A stretch of DNA of 64,000 bases from Planctomycetota bacterium (GCA_020638855.1 JACKHT010000002.1:434001-498000); one strand, 5' to 3'; positions 9,224-18,794 are shown, counted from the stretch's first letter. Program-made: numbers and translations. Notes: generated by a model not told the origin, from the letters alone.

Positions 9224-9298
9224 GTAGCGAGGGCGGGACTCGAACCCGCGACTTCAGGCTTATGAAGCCTGCGCTCTAACCGACTGAGCTACCTCGCC
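9222..9298 (-). tRNA. tRNA-Met (anticodon CAT), elongator type
   Basis: The reverse strand folds as a full cloverleaf with acceptor GGCGAGG, D-stem GCTC/GAGC, anticodon loop TTCATAA, T-loop TTCGAGT and an encoded CCA (9222-9224). The 11-24 pair is C-G and the anticodon stem lacks the three G-C pairs of initiators, so this is the elongator type. A CAT tRNA could also be tRNA-Ile carrying lysidine, which sequence alone cannot exclude. The first acceptor pair is G1-U72 rather than G-C. Confidence 0.93.
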
Positions 9299-9408
9299 TT
9301 GGGGCGAGAAATGTAGCGAGGAGGCTCAAGAGGGTCAAGCTTGGGCGTGGTCATCCGGCCGAATTGCAGACGGACGGGGACCCGAGACTTCGCCCTGAGG
9401 GATCGCCG

Positions 9409-9798
9409 CTACGCTTCAAGGACTTCCGTCCCTCCGCGCGCGCTCGCGAGCAACAGGCACGCGGGATTGGTTTCACTGACCGGCTGGTTCGCATCGCCCA
9501 GGGCGATGGGATGGTGGTGGCTCTGGGGCTCGTAGCGCACGTACTCTCCTTGGAGGTATTCGCCCCGCTCATCACGGTAGCCCCCCGCAAGGATCCAGAC
9601 TTCCTCCACATCCAAGTGTCGGTGGGCGGGGTACCCGCAGCCCGGTTCCATGCGGATCAGAACCGTGGCCCCAGCCCGCGCTCCCGCATGGGGCCCCCCC
9701 TCCGCAGCGACCAGGAACCAAGCGACTCCGGGGCTGGAAGTGCTCCTCCAAGCGATTCCCGCGTCTTTTGCCCCCAAAATGAGTCCAGGAATGCGCAT
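9409..9798 (-). CDS. ChrR-type cupin domain protein
   Basis: This small protein (129 residues from ATG 9798) is almost entirely one cupin barrel of the type found in the ChrR anti-sigma C-terminal domain. The first cupin motif, with GYPAHRHLDVEEVWIL, has two His and a Glu as metal ligands; a second motif contains HHHP. The ATG at 9798 follows a GGGAG sequence closely. A GTG at 9870 would add 24 residues but would lie back to back with the start of the divergent gene, so the shorter form is preferred. No sigma factor is adjacent. The likely role is metal-dependent sensing or small-molecule turnover, but the substrate is unknown. Confidence 0.78.
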   Translation of the reverse strand: MRIPGLILGAKDAGIAWRSTSSPGVAWFLVAAEGGPHAGARAGATVLIRMEPGCGYPAHRHLDVEEVWILAGGYRDERGEYLQGEYVRYEPQSHHHPIALGDANQPVSETNPACLLLASARGGTEVLEA

Positions 9799-9871
9799 AG
9801 GCTCCCAGTTATCGGCCACCCCAGGCCGGAGCGCAAGGATTTCCGGCACGGATGTCGATAAGGGGGACACC

Positions 9872-10297
9872 GTGGACCCTCACCCCATCCTTCACGAGCC
9901 TTGGCTCGATCGCCTGGTCGCCCAGGCCGACCCGGAGAAGCGCCTGCGCTTCGCACTAGAAGCGGTCTTGGCCCTCGGGGAGTGCCAAGGGGTCGCCTTT
10001 TGGATGGAACACGAAGACGGCCACTTCACGCTCCAGCGGGAACTAGGGCCCGCGTCCGCCGTCCCGGCGGACGGGGTGATCGAAGCGGTCGCCGATGGCC
10101 GGCTGAGTCCCCGCACAGCAGGACTGCACCACATGGTTCTAGGCCTTCCCCCTGAGCGCATGGTTTGGTCCCTGGCAGAACCCACGACTTCCGAAGAACG
10201 CCTCGATTCGGTGGAGGCCTTCCTGTTCGTGGTCCAAACCCTGCACCCTCGGGATGAAGACTTCGACTCACCTTCGCTCTTGCCGAGCGACTTTTAG
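9872..10297 (+). CDS. Hypothetical protein, possible partial GAF-like fold
   Basis: A 141-residue protein is predicted from GTG 9872, preceded at good spacing by an AGGGGG ribosome binding site. The frame runs upstream to 9650 inside the cupin gene, but the ribosome site supports the GTG. The N-terminal helix pair followed by alternating strand segments (for example the VAFWMEHEDG region) resembles a GAF or small sensor domain. No catalytic motif, signal peptide or membrane segment is visible. It diverges from the cupin gene and converges on the lipoprotein esterase gene, with 21 bases between stops. I do not recognise the family firmly. Confidence 0.6.
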   Translation: MDPHPILHEPWLDRLVAQADPEKRLRFALEAVLALGECQGVAFWMEHEDGHFTLQRELGPASAVPADGVIEAVADGRLSPRTAGLHHMVLGLPPERMVWSLAEPTTSEERLDSVEAFLFVVQTLHPRDEDFDSPSLLPSDF

Positions 10298-10318
10298 ACT
10301 CGGTTCCGAGAACCGCTT

Positions 10319-11791
10319 CTAGAACTGCAGCGTCCAGTCGTGGACGCCCAAGCTCGACTCCAACACTTCGAGCCGCTGGCTGCCAGGAACGTAGGTCCAA
10401 CTGAAGTTGGCGACTCCATCGCGCAACACCGCAACCGGCGCCGCGAGCACGTCACGGAAGCGCACCACATCCCCCCCATCGGATGTCTCCAACTGCATGT
10501 GCAGAGTCAGCCCGGGAGCCGTGCTCAACCCCATTTCACTCGGACTGGCGGTCAACCGTTGCACGTTGGACAGCCCCAGCAGCGACAAGCTGTTGGACAA
10601 AGGAGTGAGCGAGAATTGGACCTTCGAGAACGTGCCCGGCGCGTCTTGAACCAAATCGAAGTACAGGAAACGCGCATCACGGTCCATGAGCAAATCGCCG
10701 CTCAAGGGCAATTGCAATTGGTACCCCGACAGCCAGTCGCACACCTGGAACTCGTCCAGTGCGGCCCAGCTGTGACCCGCATAGTTGCTCGTGTTCAGCT
10801 GGACAGGCCCTGTGCCATGGATCGAGAGCCAATCGAACAGTTGACTGTTCTGCTGGATCAAATGGAACTGAGGATCTTGGAGGCTGTAGAACACTTGAAC
10901 CGGCAGATAGGCGTAGTTGGCGGCCATATGCTTACCGCCGGCTACCCAGAGGTGGTTGGCGTCGAGTTGCAGGACCGAAGCGCTCGCAAACTCAAAAGGA
11001 ACGGCCGAAGGCGCTCCCCCGTACAGCAGCGAAAAGAAGGCTTGGCCGGCTGCGTCGGAAAACTGGTAGGCGTCCGCCATGTCCACCACGCCGGTGTGAT
11101 CGACGAGCGCGGCGAACATCGGTTCACGCGGATCGAGGTATCGGCTCGCCATGCTCACGGCCAAAGCACCACCGCCCGAGAAACCCACGCCGTAGATGCG
11201 GTCCGAATCGATGGGATAGTGATCCACGACCCAGCGCATGGCTGCGCGGGCATTCACCTGCGAAACCTTGTGGGAAAAGGCGGCGGTTTCCGGAGCAATC
11301 GGTCCTCGAGCGAGGGGCGCCACCATGTACCAACCGCGGGCCTGAGTCTCCGCCAAGAAGCTGGTGTTGTAGATCACGTCCCCGTGCGATGCGTTGCTTT
11401 GGTGGAACACCGTGAGCAAGGGAGCGGGGATGTTCGCGGGAGTACTGGGCACTCCCAAGATGAAGAGCTCGGTGTCCTGGGTCTCCGGAACGAAGATCGA
11501 AAGGTTGAACCAACCCGGGTATCCGGGGACCGGCAGGAGCGACCAGTCTTGGTCCACCGAAAGTGGAGCCAAGATTTGCCCATTGCGGTAGACCGTCAAG
11601 TCCACCGAAGGGTTCAAGTTCCAAGCCATCGGGCCGGGCTGGGTCGCCTGGCTGGCGGGGATGGGACCCGGGGTGGTCGTCGTCTGCGACGGTGTGACCA
11701 CCGAGTCAGGCGGCTTGGGACTGCAAGCCCCAATAGCCAGCGCCAGGAGCCCTAGAGCGGCTCCCGCACCATACCTCCGATTCCGTCCCAT
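10319..11791 (-). CDS. Exported lipoprotein, PHB-depolymerase-like serine esterase
   Basis: The 490-residue protein begins with a lipoprotein signal (hydrophobic LGLLALAIGAC, Cys about residue 23), followed by a Pro/Thr-rich linker. The body is an alpha/beta hydrolase with nucleophile elbow GVGFSGGG and a late YAGHSW that probably supplies the catalytic His. This pattern resembles esterase/PHB-depolymerase-type extracellular hydrolases. The ATG at 11791 follows a TAGGGGT ribosome site and starts the signal peptide; the upstream extension in the same frame lacks coding character. It is the last gene of a long minus-strand run. The substrate is unknown; a peptidase of the prolyl oligopeptidase clan is an alternative. 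Confidence 0.75.
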   Translation of the reverse strand: MGRNRRYGAGAALGLLALAIGACSPKPPDSVVTPSQTTTTPGPIPASQATQPGPMAWNLNPSVDLTVYRNGQILAPLSVDQDWSLLPVPGYPGWFNLSIFVPETQDTELFILGVPSTPANIPAPLLTVFHQSNASHGDVIYNTSFLAETQARGWYMVAPLARGPIAPETAAFSHKVSQVNARAAMRWVVDHYPIDSDRIYGVGFSGGGALAVSMASRYLDPREPMFAALVDHTGVVDMADAYQFSDAAGQAFFSLLYGGAPSAVPFEFASASVLQLDANHLWVAGGKHMAANYAYLPVQVFYSLQDPQFHLIQQNSQLFDWLSIHGTGPVQLNTSNYAGHSWAALDEFQVCDWLSGYQLQLPLSGDLLMDRDARFLYFDLVQDAPGTFSKVQFSLTPLSNSLSLLGLSNVQRLTASPSEMGLSTAPGLTLHMQLETSDGGDVVRFRDVLAAPVAVLRDGVANFSWTYVPGSQRLEVLESSLGVHDWTLQF

Positions 11792-11882
11792 ACCCCTATT
11801 GTACGCTGCTCCCGAGCTTTCGGATGGGGGCTCAGAAGACTCCAAAACGAGGCGGTCCCAAAACGGGAAGTGAGACCACCCA

Positions 11883-14384
11883 CTAGCGACGTACGGTGAG
11901 GCGCAGGGACTCGCGCGCGCCGTCGAAACGGACCTCGCGCCGAATGTCTTTGTAGCCAGGTATGCGAACCAAGAGCCGCCAGCGGCCGCGCGGAATTCCC
12001 GCCGATTGGAACTCGGCGGTGCCCTTCGAAGCTCCGGTGGCTCGCAGGGCAATCCGGCGTCCCTTCAACTCGGGTCGGTCGGCGGGGTCGGAAAGGTACT
12101 CGAGCCGGGCCAGGCTCCCCTTGGGCAACCCAGAATCGGGGATCCCCCGGACTTGCAGGGCAAACGTCGTCCCTGGCCAAACCCGGACGACTCCCAAGTC
12201 CATCTTGGCCCCGGGTGAGAGATCCACCGGCGGTAGATCCACGTACTCGAAGCCGGGTGTCCGGATGCGGGCGCGGAAACGGCCCGGTCGCAACCCCTGG
12301 ATCTGGAAGCGCGTCCCCGAAGTGGTCAGGACCCCCCCTTGCAGCCCCTCAAAGCGCAGACGCGGCATCGGATCTTGGGTGTCGGCCAACAACACTTCCC
12401 CCTGAACCGATGCGGGGGCTCCGCGGAAGTCCGGCTCCATGGTCAAGATCAAGGGTTCGGGAAGCGGCAGCCCCATGGTCAGTTCCTTCGCTCCCGAGAG
12501 CTTCCAACCCGCCCGCTCCACGCGCATCACGACCTCGCCCGACTCGGGCCAAGCCGCACGCAGCGCGAACGAACCGGTGGGGTCGGAACGGTCGGTCGCG
12601 AGGTCGCGGGAAGACTCCCCGCGGACCCGTACCCTTGCCCCCCCCACGGCGTAGCCTTCCGGGTCAAGCACCCAACCGCGCACGACCCGCAAGCGCTCCA
12701 ACTCGAAGTCCTTCTCGAGAACCAGCAAGTTGTCGGGATCCCCCGATCCAGCGCCTACGTCGGCATCCATCCGAAAGTTCCTCGCAGCGACGGCATCGCC
12801 GTCGCTTTCAAAACGCAGCACCAAGCCAGCATTCGGATACGTGGCAAATCCTTCGATCCGATAGCTCCCGTCGCTTTCCGTCCACCCCTCGCCCAGCACC
12901 TTGCCCCAATCCCCGCGCAGTTGCAGGTGCAAGCCCGCCCACGGCGTTTGGAACGAATCGGTGATCGTGCCGAACAGCCTTCCTTGCCAGCCGCTGGTCA
13001 GGACCAAGTCCATGCGTGCTTCCCCCGCAGCCAACTGGACTCTCGTGCGCGGGCTCGCGGCGCTCCGCCCAGCTGCCTGGCCGTCCTTGGCTCCAGCAAC
13101 CTGCACCCAGAGGTCAGCACCCGAGGGAAGCGAAGGGAATTCGAAGTGCCCCTTCCCGTCGGTTTCGGCGGTCCAAGTGGGATGGGCTCCACCCGATCGG
13201 CTCCCCCTGTTGCGCCGGGGGGGCGTCCATACGCATTCCACGACGCAACCCGCCACCGGTTTTCCGGTTGGATCCTGGACCACACCGCCCAGCCTTGCCG
13301 GCCGCGCAAGGTGCCAGACCCAGGGCGACTTGGCCTCCCAGTCCACGAGATCCAGGTACGGCTCTTCGATGGGAGCCCCGCCGGGGGGCAGCAAGCGCAG
13401 CCCCGTTCGCATCCCACGGGCCATGGGAATGGTGAATCGTCCGCTCGAGTCGCTGGTTGCCTGCGCCCCCGTGCCGACTTCCAGGTAGGTGGGCATGCCG
13501 AGGGCGTGGTAGGTGGCTTCGACGCGAACTCCCTCGACCGGGGTCTCGTCGTCTTGCCAAAGGACTCGGCCCTCCAACGGCGCAGTGGACTCACAGGTTT
13601 GCAAGGAAACTCGAACCTGCTCGCCAGCGGTCACGGCGATATCCTTGGCCACGGCATAAACCCCGGGCCCAAGCCGAATCGAGTAAACCCCCGCCTCGAG
13701 GCCGTCAAAGCGAAAGGCCCCTTGGGGGTCGAGGGGTACCTTCGCCAACTCGGAGAACGTGACGTTGGGTCCTGCCCCATACAGGAATGCTTGCACTTCC
13801 GGTGGCCCACCCGAGAACTCCCCTAGCAGGCTGGCCGCCTGTACCAGCAACAAAGTCAGCGCTTCCCCGCTGGTAGCGCGGGGCTTGGCGCGCGCGGTGT
13901 AGCCCGGCTTGGAAGCGATCAAGTCGCAGCCTTCCCCCAAAGGCACTTCCAACACAAAGCCACCTTGAGCGTCGCTTTGCGTTGCTACGCTGCCTTGCGC
14001 AAAACGGGCCTCGATACGAGCCCCTTCCAGGGGTTGCCCCGTGCGGCTGGCGAGCACGGTTCCATGCCAAGTTCCAAGGGTGGCTGCGCCCCAATCGACA
14101 GCGAGCGCTTGATCGACGGGGACGGGATCCGGGTCAGCGGCCGACGTGCGAGTGGAGGATTCCGGCGCTTGGCCGGCGAGTTGCGAGTCTCCGGCAGGGA
14201 CCCCCGAGGATTCCTGCGACACGCTCTCGTTCTCCAATCCGGCGTGGGTGCCTGCTGCGCGCGGTCCGTCCAGCGCCCACCACACCAACCCGAACATCAC
14301 GAAGAGTCCCAGCAGCACAAAGCCTACACTCCCCCGCACGGGGACCGAGCCCTTGGGATGCGGGTTGGAGCGAGCCATGACCAT
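11883..14384 (-). CDS. Large membrane-anchored protein with regulatory-like beta-sandwich repeats
   Basis: The predicted protein has 833 residues: a short basic N-terminus, one transmembrane helix (about residues 18-38), a Ser/Pro/Asp-rich linker, then a series of carboxypeptidase-regulatory-like or Cna-B-like beta-sandwich domains. Signs are recurring G..V.D..GKPVAGC-type strand-turn motifs, such as GTVLASRTGQPLEGARIEA and VQDPTGKPVAGCVVE. Such proteins are usually periplasmic or cell-surface and structural or adhesive. The frame extends to 15068, but the ATG at 14384 overlaps the stop of the propeller gene (TGATG), and the upstream part reads as shadow coding. The role is unknown; anchoring or envelope interaction is inference. 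Confidence 0.75.
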   Translation of the reverse strand: MVMARSNPHPKGSVPVRGSVGFVLLGLFVMFGLVWWALDGPRAAGTHAGLENESVSQESSGVPAGDSQLAGQAPESSTRTSAADPDPVPVDQALAVDWGAATLGTWHGTVLASRTGQPLEGARIEARFAQGSVATQSDAQGGFVLEVPLGEGCDLIASKPGYTARAKPRATSGEALTLLLVQAASLLGEFSGGPPEVQAFLYGAGPNVTFSELAKVPLDPQGAFRFDGLEAGVYSIRLGPGVYAVAKDIAVTAGEQVRVSLQTCESTAPLEGRVLWQDDETPVEGVRVEATYHALGMPTYLEVGTGAQATSDSSGRFTIPMARGMRTGLRLLPPGGAPIEEPYLDLVDWEAKSPWVWHLARPARLGGVVQDPTGKPVAGCVVECVWTPPRRNRGSRSGGAHPTWTAETDGKGHFEFPSLPSGADLWVQVAGAKDGQAAGRSAASPRTRVQLAAGEARMDLVLTSGWQGRLFGTITDSFQTPWAGLHLQLRGDWGKVLGEGWTESDGSYRIEGFATYPNAGLVLRFESDGDAVAARNFRMDADVGAGSGDPDNLLVLEKDFELERLRVVRGWVLDPEGYAVGGARVRVRGESSRDLATDRSDPTGSFALRAAWPESGEVVMRVERAGWKLSGAKELTMGLPLPEPLILTMEPDFRGAPASVQGEVLLADTQDPMPRLRFEGLQGGVLTTSGTRFQIQGLRPGRFRARIRTPGFEYVDLPPVDLSPGAKMDLGVVRVWPGTTFALQVRGIPDSGLPKGSLARLEYLSDPADRPELKGRRIALRATGASKGTAEFQSAGIPRGRWRLLVRIPGYKDIRREVRFDGARESLRLTVRR

Positions 14385-15247
14385 CAGGAGACGAGCGCGG
14401 GGAACGCCCCGTAGCATACGCCCTGCAGGGTAAAGACTTGAACCCGATCCCCAAACGCATCCATGACAAAGACGCGCGCGGGCTGCAGGCCTTGGCTGGG
14501 GGCCAAGGCCAAGGCGCAGGGATCTTCCACTTGACCATCCTCGCGCCCCCCTTCCGCAATGCACGCGATGCGCCGGCCTTCGTCGTCGAACACCCACACG
14601 CTCGACCTTTCCCCGCCAAACCCCACGACCACATGACCATCGGGGGCCACCACCATGCAACTGGGTCGAGCACCGGGTCCGGCTTCGTGCAGTGGAATGC
14701 TGAAGTGGTAGTCCCCGCCGCGGAAGACCTGAATCCGCGCAGCGGCGGCCTCCAACACCAAGAGTTCGCGGGTTCCCCGGGCAGCGATGGCGCAAACTTC
14801 CTCGAAGCGACCCTCGGGATCTCCCAACGGACGTAGCGACAGGTTGGTACCGCGAACCGTGTGCAAGACTTGCACCGCATGGCGCCGCCGTCCCCCGGAG
14901 GCCACCACCAACACCATGTCTTCGTCCTCGCCCAGGGCCAGGGTCGCCACCGGGTAGCCCAAGTCGCCGACTTGGTCGCGCCGTTCGGTTGCCGGCTCGA
15001 GGCAGACCACCTGGACACCAAACAACGTGTAACCGCGCACGCATCCGGCCGGCCCGTCGGCGATCCACAGGCGGTGGTCATGGTCGAGCGACAACCCGGT
15101 GGCGGCCGAGCGACCGGCCTTGGCATCCTGGAAGCGCACGATGGTCCGGATGGGGTGCCCATCCAAGTCGAATGCCGTGACGCTGGCGCTCTTGGCATGA
15201 CGCCCCACGTAGAGCACTCCGCCCGCTTCGCACAATCCACCGTACAT
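14384..15247 (-). CDS. NHL-type beta-propeller protein
   Basis: The protein (287 residues from ATG 15247) consists of repeated four-strand units with patterns such as G.S.D.D..LWIAD, VVAPDGHVVVGFGG and RVFVMDAFGDRVQVF, typical of NHL or SMP30-like propellers. No signal peptide is evident, so localisation is uncertain. A TTG at 15274 would add nine residues; the ATG is preferred for codon strength, though neither has a clear ribosome site. It is translationally coupled to the large beta-sandwich gene downstream (TGATG). A ligand-binding or scaffold role is typical, but no enzyme residues can be identified. Confidence 0.72.
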   Translation of the reverse strand: MYGGLCEAGGVLYVGRHAKSASVTAFDLDGHPIRTIVRFQDAKAGRSAATGLSLDHDHRLWIADGPAGCVRGYTLFGVQVVCLEPATERRDQVGDLGYPVATLALGEDEDMVLVVASGGRRRHAVQVLHTVRGTNLSLRPLGDPEGRFEEVCAIAARGTRELLVLEAAAARIQVFRGGDYHFSIPLHEAGPGARPSCMVVAPDGHVVVGFGGERSSVWVFDDEGRRIACIAEGGREDGQVEDPCALALAPSQGLQPARVFVMDAFGDRVQVFTLQGVCYGAFPALVS

Positions 15248-15326
15248 GGGACCATCGTAGGACGCGGGTCGCAACCTGCCGAGCGAACGGCCCGTTTTCC
15301 TGATCTTGGACGGCCGGGAGCGGACC

Positions 15327-16229
15327 CTAAGTCGGACCTCGCGGGCGGCTCATGCGACTGGTCGGTCGGGAATCGCTCGGGGATGCGGGAACCAACTCCA
15401 AGCACACGACTTCCGCCGGGACCCCCACGCGCACGGGAACCCCGACCACGCCTAGGCCTCGATTCACGTACAACGTGGTGGGTCCCAAGTTCACGCGCAG
15501 CCCCGGATGGCTGGGTCCCAGCGCTCGCAGCCCGGGCAAGTCGATTTGTCGACCATGGGTATGACCCGCCAGGACCGCCACACACCCGGGTCGAACGAGG
15601 GCGGGTGCCCCGAGCGGATGATGGCACAACACCAATTCGAATTCGCCGGCTTCGAGTTCGGGGCGACACGGGGTAGCAGCCTCGGGCGGAGACTCCTCCA
15701 GATCGCTGATCCCGGTGACCCACAGCGGAAGCTCGCCCAACCGCACGCTCTTGTTTTCCAAACAGGTGATGTTCTGCTCGCGCAAAGCGGCGGCGATGCG
15801 CGCCTCTTGGTGCCCGCGGTAGTCGTGGTTGCCAAACACGGCGAAGCCACCTCGAGGCGGAACCAAGGCACCCAGATCGGGAGCGATCGCAAGCACGTCA
15901 TCCCAGGCGTGGGTGATGTAGTCGCCGGTCAATACAAGCAAATCGGGCATCTGGCCTGCGATCCATTGCGCGATCGCCTTCAAGTCTCCCGCTCCCAAGA
16001 AGGGTCCCGCGTGCATGTCGGAGAGGTGCAAGATCCGAAAGCCGTGCAGCGCCCTGGGAAGGCCGGGGACGGGCAGACGCTCTTCGCGCAATTCCCAGCG
16101 GCCGGGCCCGAGGTAGCGGCTGCGGTACCAAGCCCTGCCACCCAACCAGCGCGCTGCATGTCGACACGAGGCAAACACCAAACGACGAACCAGCGAGTGT
16201 CGCCGGACGGGTTGCCGCAACGGGTCCAT
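15327..16229 (-). CDS. Metallophosphoesterase (YkuE/YaeI-like)
   Basis: A 300-residue calcineurin-like phosphoesterase with the full metal motif set: DMH (Asp71, His73), GDYI (Asp103), GNHDYR (Asn134, His135), CHHPLG and AGHTHGRQ. This set binds two metal ions, and members of this branch hydrolyse phosphodiesters such as cell-envelope lipid precursors. The N-terminus is Arg-rich with a weakly hydrophobic stretch and may associate with the membrane. The ATG at 16229 lies 4 bases after the stop of the preceding gene, inside a TAGGGCC sequence that may serve as ribosome site. The substrate is not determined by the sequence. Confidence 0.85.
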   Translation of the reverse strand: MDPLRQPVRRHSLVRRLVFASCRHAARWLGGRAWYRSRYLGPGRWELREERLPVPGLPRALHGFRILHLSDMHAGPFLGAGDLKAIAQWIAGQMPDLLVLTGDYITHAWDDVLAIAPDLGALVPPRGGFAVFGNHDYRGHQEARIAAALREQNITCLENKSVRLGELPLWVTGISDLEESPPEAATPCRPELEAGEFELVLCHHPLGAPALVRPGCVAVLAGHTHGRQIDLPGLRALGPSHPGLRVNLGPTTLYVNRGLGVVGVPVRVGVPAEVVCLELVPASPSDSRPTSRMSRPRGPT

Positions 16230-16233
16230 GGCC

Positions 16234-17016
16234 CTAGCGAGCGTCGGATGCAGCGAACGTTTGAGCCACACCTGCGACCAGCTGGGTCGAACCTTCGGCG
16301 TGCAACCACTCGGCTGTGCCGTCGAGAATCTCGACGGAGAGCCCGGCGGGGGTTTGCTGGAGGTTCGCCCGGCAGGCCGCTTTGGCAATCAGGACTCCTC
16401 CATCGCTGTAACAACGGAAGGGACCTTGCACCGCGACACGGCCTTGGAAGAGTCGCATGCTCACCGGGTGCATCGATTCCAGGCGCACTTCGGCGCCAGG
16501 ATCCAAGTCCCACACGGTTTTGCCGCTCTGAACTTGCGCGTGCCCAGCGGGCCCCACGAACAAGCGCTCGCGCACGCGCATGCGAACCCCTTGGGCACCG
16601 GGGGCCAGCTCCTGGCCGCGCAGCCAAACGTCGGCGACCTGGGCTTGGACTTGAGCGCCACCGGGAGTCATCAGCTTGTGACTCAGGCCCCACATCAACA
16701 GGGCAAAGAAGGCGGGGTACACGAGGGTCCGCAGCCGACTGCGCATCCAGTTGCGCGAGGGCCCCGACTCGAAGACGTCTTGTCGAAGACTATGGCGTCG
16801 CAGGGCCTTTTCCTGGGCCAAGCGAGTGATCCGTTTTTCATGCCCGAGCCGGGCCAAAGTCCCGGCGACCCGTTCGAAGTGCTCGGCGCACCCGGGGCAC
16901 CCCCCCAAATGCTCGCGCAAGGCGCCCCGCTCCTGGGGCGCCAAACTGGCGCTGGCGAAGCGCTGCACCAGGGCCTGGGCGGCCAGGCAATCGATTTCCG
17001 AAACGAGGGCAGACAT
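16234..17016 (-). CDS. Anti-sigma-like membrane protein with zinc finger and FecR-like region
   Basis: This 260-residue protein has an N-terminal zinc-finger anti-sigma motif (Cys10, then His36, Cys40 and Cys43 in the H-x3-C-x2-C pattern). A transmembrane helix follows near residues 95-115, then a periplasmic region with FecR-like beta-strand patterns. Such proteins hold ECF sigma factors at the membrane and release them on a signal. No sigma gene is beside it: gltX lies upstream, and the only ECF gene in the window is about 9 kb away. It is probably cotranscribed with the metallophosphoesterase (4-base gap). The partner sigma is therefore unknown. Confidence 0.72.
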   Translation of the reverse strand: MSALVSEIDCLAAQALVQRFASASLAPQERGALREHLGGCPGCAEHFERVAGTLARLGHEKRITRLAQEKALRRHSLRQDVFESGPSRNWMRSRLRTLVYPAFFALLMWGLSHKLMTPGGAQVQAQVADVWLRGQELAPGAQGVRMRVRERLFVGPAGHAQVQSGKTVWDLDPGAEVRLESMHPVSMRLFQGRVAVQGPFRCYSDGGVLIAKAACRANLQQTPAGLSVEILDGTAEWLHAEGSTQLVAGVAQTFAASDAR

Positions 17017-17095
17017 GGGACCGGATAGGCCTTCGGCAGGAATGCTGGGTTCCTGAAGCCGAATCCGCCCGGGAACGGGCCTAGCCCCAACGGGA

Positions 17096-18568
17096 TTAGG
17101 CCAGCCGGGCGGCCCCGGCCCGAATCCGGGCCAAGCTCGACGGGGTGCTCAACAATTCGATGGTCTCGAACAGGTCCGGCCCCCCACCCATGCCGGTCAA
17201 GGCTAGGCGCAAGGGCTGGAACAAATCGGCCAACTTCGCCCCACGATCTTCGAGCCAGGCCTTGGTGGCACCGGCCATGTCCGCAGCTGTGTGGCCCAAA
17301 CGCCCCGCTTCGAGCGCTTCGGCAAAGGCGAGCAGGATTTCCGCCCGGCCTTCGCGTTTGCGCGCCCCCTTCTCCGCCTTCTCGTCGTACACGATGGCGT
17401 CATCGGGTTGGAAGAAATGGGCCACCCAAGCCGGGAAGTCGCTGTACAGGCTCATGCGATCCTGCACCGAGGCCACCACGCGCAGGAACCAGGGCCGCCG
17501 GGCTTCGATCGCTTCGGCGGTCATCAGCTGCGCCTCGATTGCGAAGGGCGCAACGTGCTGCGCCAGTTCTTCGACCGTCTCACGCCGCAAGTATTCGCCC
17601 GCCATCCAAAGGAATTTGGCCGGATCGAACACCGCCCCAGCCTTCGAAACATCGCGGATATCGAAGTGCTCGACAAACTTGGCTCGATCGAACACATCGG
17701 TCTCACCATCCAAGGACCATCCTTGCAACGCCAGGAAGTTGAAAATGGCCTCTTTGGGGTATCCCTTGGCCTGGTAGTCGGGCAACGACGTGTCCCCCGT
17801 TCGCTTGCTGAGTTTTTTGCGATCGGTGCCCAACATCAGAGGCAAGTGGGCAAAGGCTGGCTCAGGCTTCCCGCAAGCGGCATACACCAAAAGCTGCTTG
17901 GGCGTGTTCACCAAGTGCTCCTCGCCCCGGAAGACGTGGGTGATCTGCATGTCCAGATCGTCGCACACCACGACGAAGTTGTAGGTCGGAGCTTCGCCTC
18001 CGCGGCGAACCATGACCCAGTCGTCGATCTCTTCGTGGGGAATGGTGACCTGACCACGGATCAGATCCTCGAAGCGCGTTTCCCCGGCCGGGATACGGAA
18101 GCGAGTCGCGAAAGGCTCCCCCGCCTCGGCCCTGCGGCGGGAGACTTCCGGATCCAGGTCACGATCGCTACCGCGGTACGCGACGCGTTGCTTGCGTGCC
18201 TCCTGTTCGGCCCGCCATGCATCCAAGGCCTCGGGGGTGCTGAAGTCCCGGTAGGCGTGGCCACTGGCCAGCAGCGCCTGGGCCATTTCCAAGTGCCGCG
18301 CCACCCGCTCGCTCTGACGATAGGGCGCGAAGGGTCCCCCCTTGCCGGGCCCCTCGTCGTAGTCGAGCCCAAGCCAATCCAAGGCGGCCAGGATCGCTTG
18401 CTCGGATACCTGGGTGTTGCGGTCGTGGTCGGTGTCTTCGATGCGCAGCACGAATTGCCCCCCAAAACGGCGGGCATAGGCCCAGTTGAACAGGGCCGTA
18501 CGGCAGAGGCCCAAGTGCACGGAACCGGTGGGGCTGGGCGCGATTCGAACGCGGATGGTTTTCGACAT
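17096..18568 (-). CDS. gltX: Glutamyl-tRNA synthetase
   Basis: A 490-residue class I aminoacyl-tRNA synthetase that charges tRNA with glutamate. The N-terminus carries the ATP-site motif PSPTGSVHLGLCRTALF (residues 11-27), where HLGL is the HIGH equivalent. A KMSKS equivalent, DRKKLSKRTGD, falls near residue 250, followed by the C-terminal anticodon-binding helices. The frame opens at 18676, but ATG 18568 gives the standard N-terminus (MSKTIRVRIAPSPTG). Whether it is discriminating or also charges tRNA-Gln cannot be told here; no gat genes are nearby. It heads a minus-strand run, with 79 bases to the next gene. Confidence 0.96.
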   Translation of the reverse strand: MSKTIRVRIAPSPTGSVHLGLCRTALFNWAYARRFGGQFVLRIEDTDHDRNTQVSEQAILAALDWLGLDYDEGPGKGGPFAPYRQSERVARHLEMAQALLASGHAYRDFSTPEALDAWRAEQEARKQRVAYRGSDRDLDPEVSRRRAEAGEPFATRFRIPAGETRFEDLIRGQVTIPHEEIDDWVMVRRGGEAPTYNFVVVCDDLDMQITHVFRGEEHLVNTPKQLLVYAACGKPEPAFAHLPLMLGTDRKKLSKRTGDTSLPDYQAKGYPKEAIFNFLALQGWSLDGETDVFDRAKFVEHFDIRDVSKAGAVFDPAKFLWMAGEYLRRETVEELAQHVAPFAIEAQLMTAEAIEARRPWFLRVVASVQDRMSLYSDFPAWVAHFFQPDDAIVYDEKAEKGARKREGRAEILLAFAEALEAGRLGHTAADMAGATKAWLEDRGAKLADLFQPLRLALTGMGGGPDLFETIELLSTPSSLARIRAGAARLA

Positions 18569-18794
18569 GGCATCCATGGAGTGGAAGTGGCGGCGGGCAA
18601 GAAGATACGGCCTGGGGAGGCTGCATCCACCCTGGAACCCATCATATTCGAGCAGCGCCGCGCGGCTCGAGGGCACTTCCCCGGCTTTGGACGCGATGGA
18701 TTGGATTCGTTCGCCTTGGAAGTCGCCACCCGACGAACGGAAGACGAACGGAATCGGAGGGGAAATGCCATTCGAGGTTTTCTAGCATGGAGGG

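Noticed and set aside
9172..9298. An attachment site of a mobile element at tRNA-Met
   Set aside because: Repeats adjoin the tRNA, but no integrase, second half-site or foreign gene block is visible.
14134..15723. A 529-codon minus-strand frame across the NHL and metallophosphoesterase genes
   Set aside because: Low-complexity Arg/Ser/Pro composition and no motifs; real proteins in other frames explain the region.
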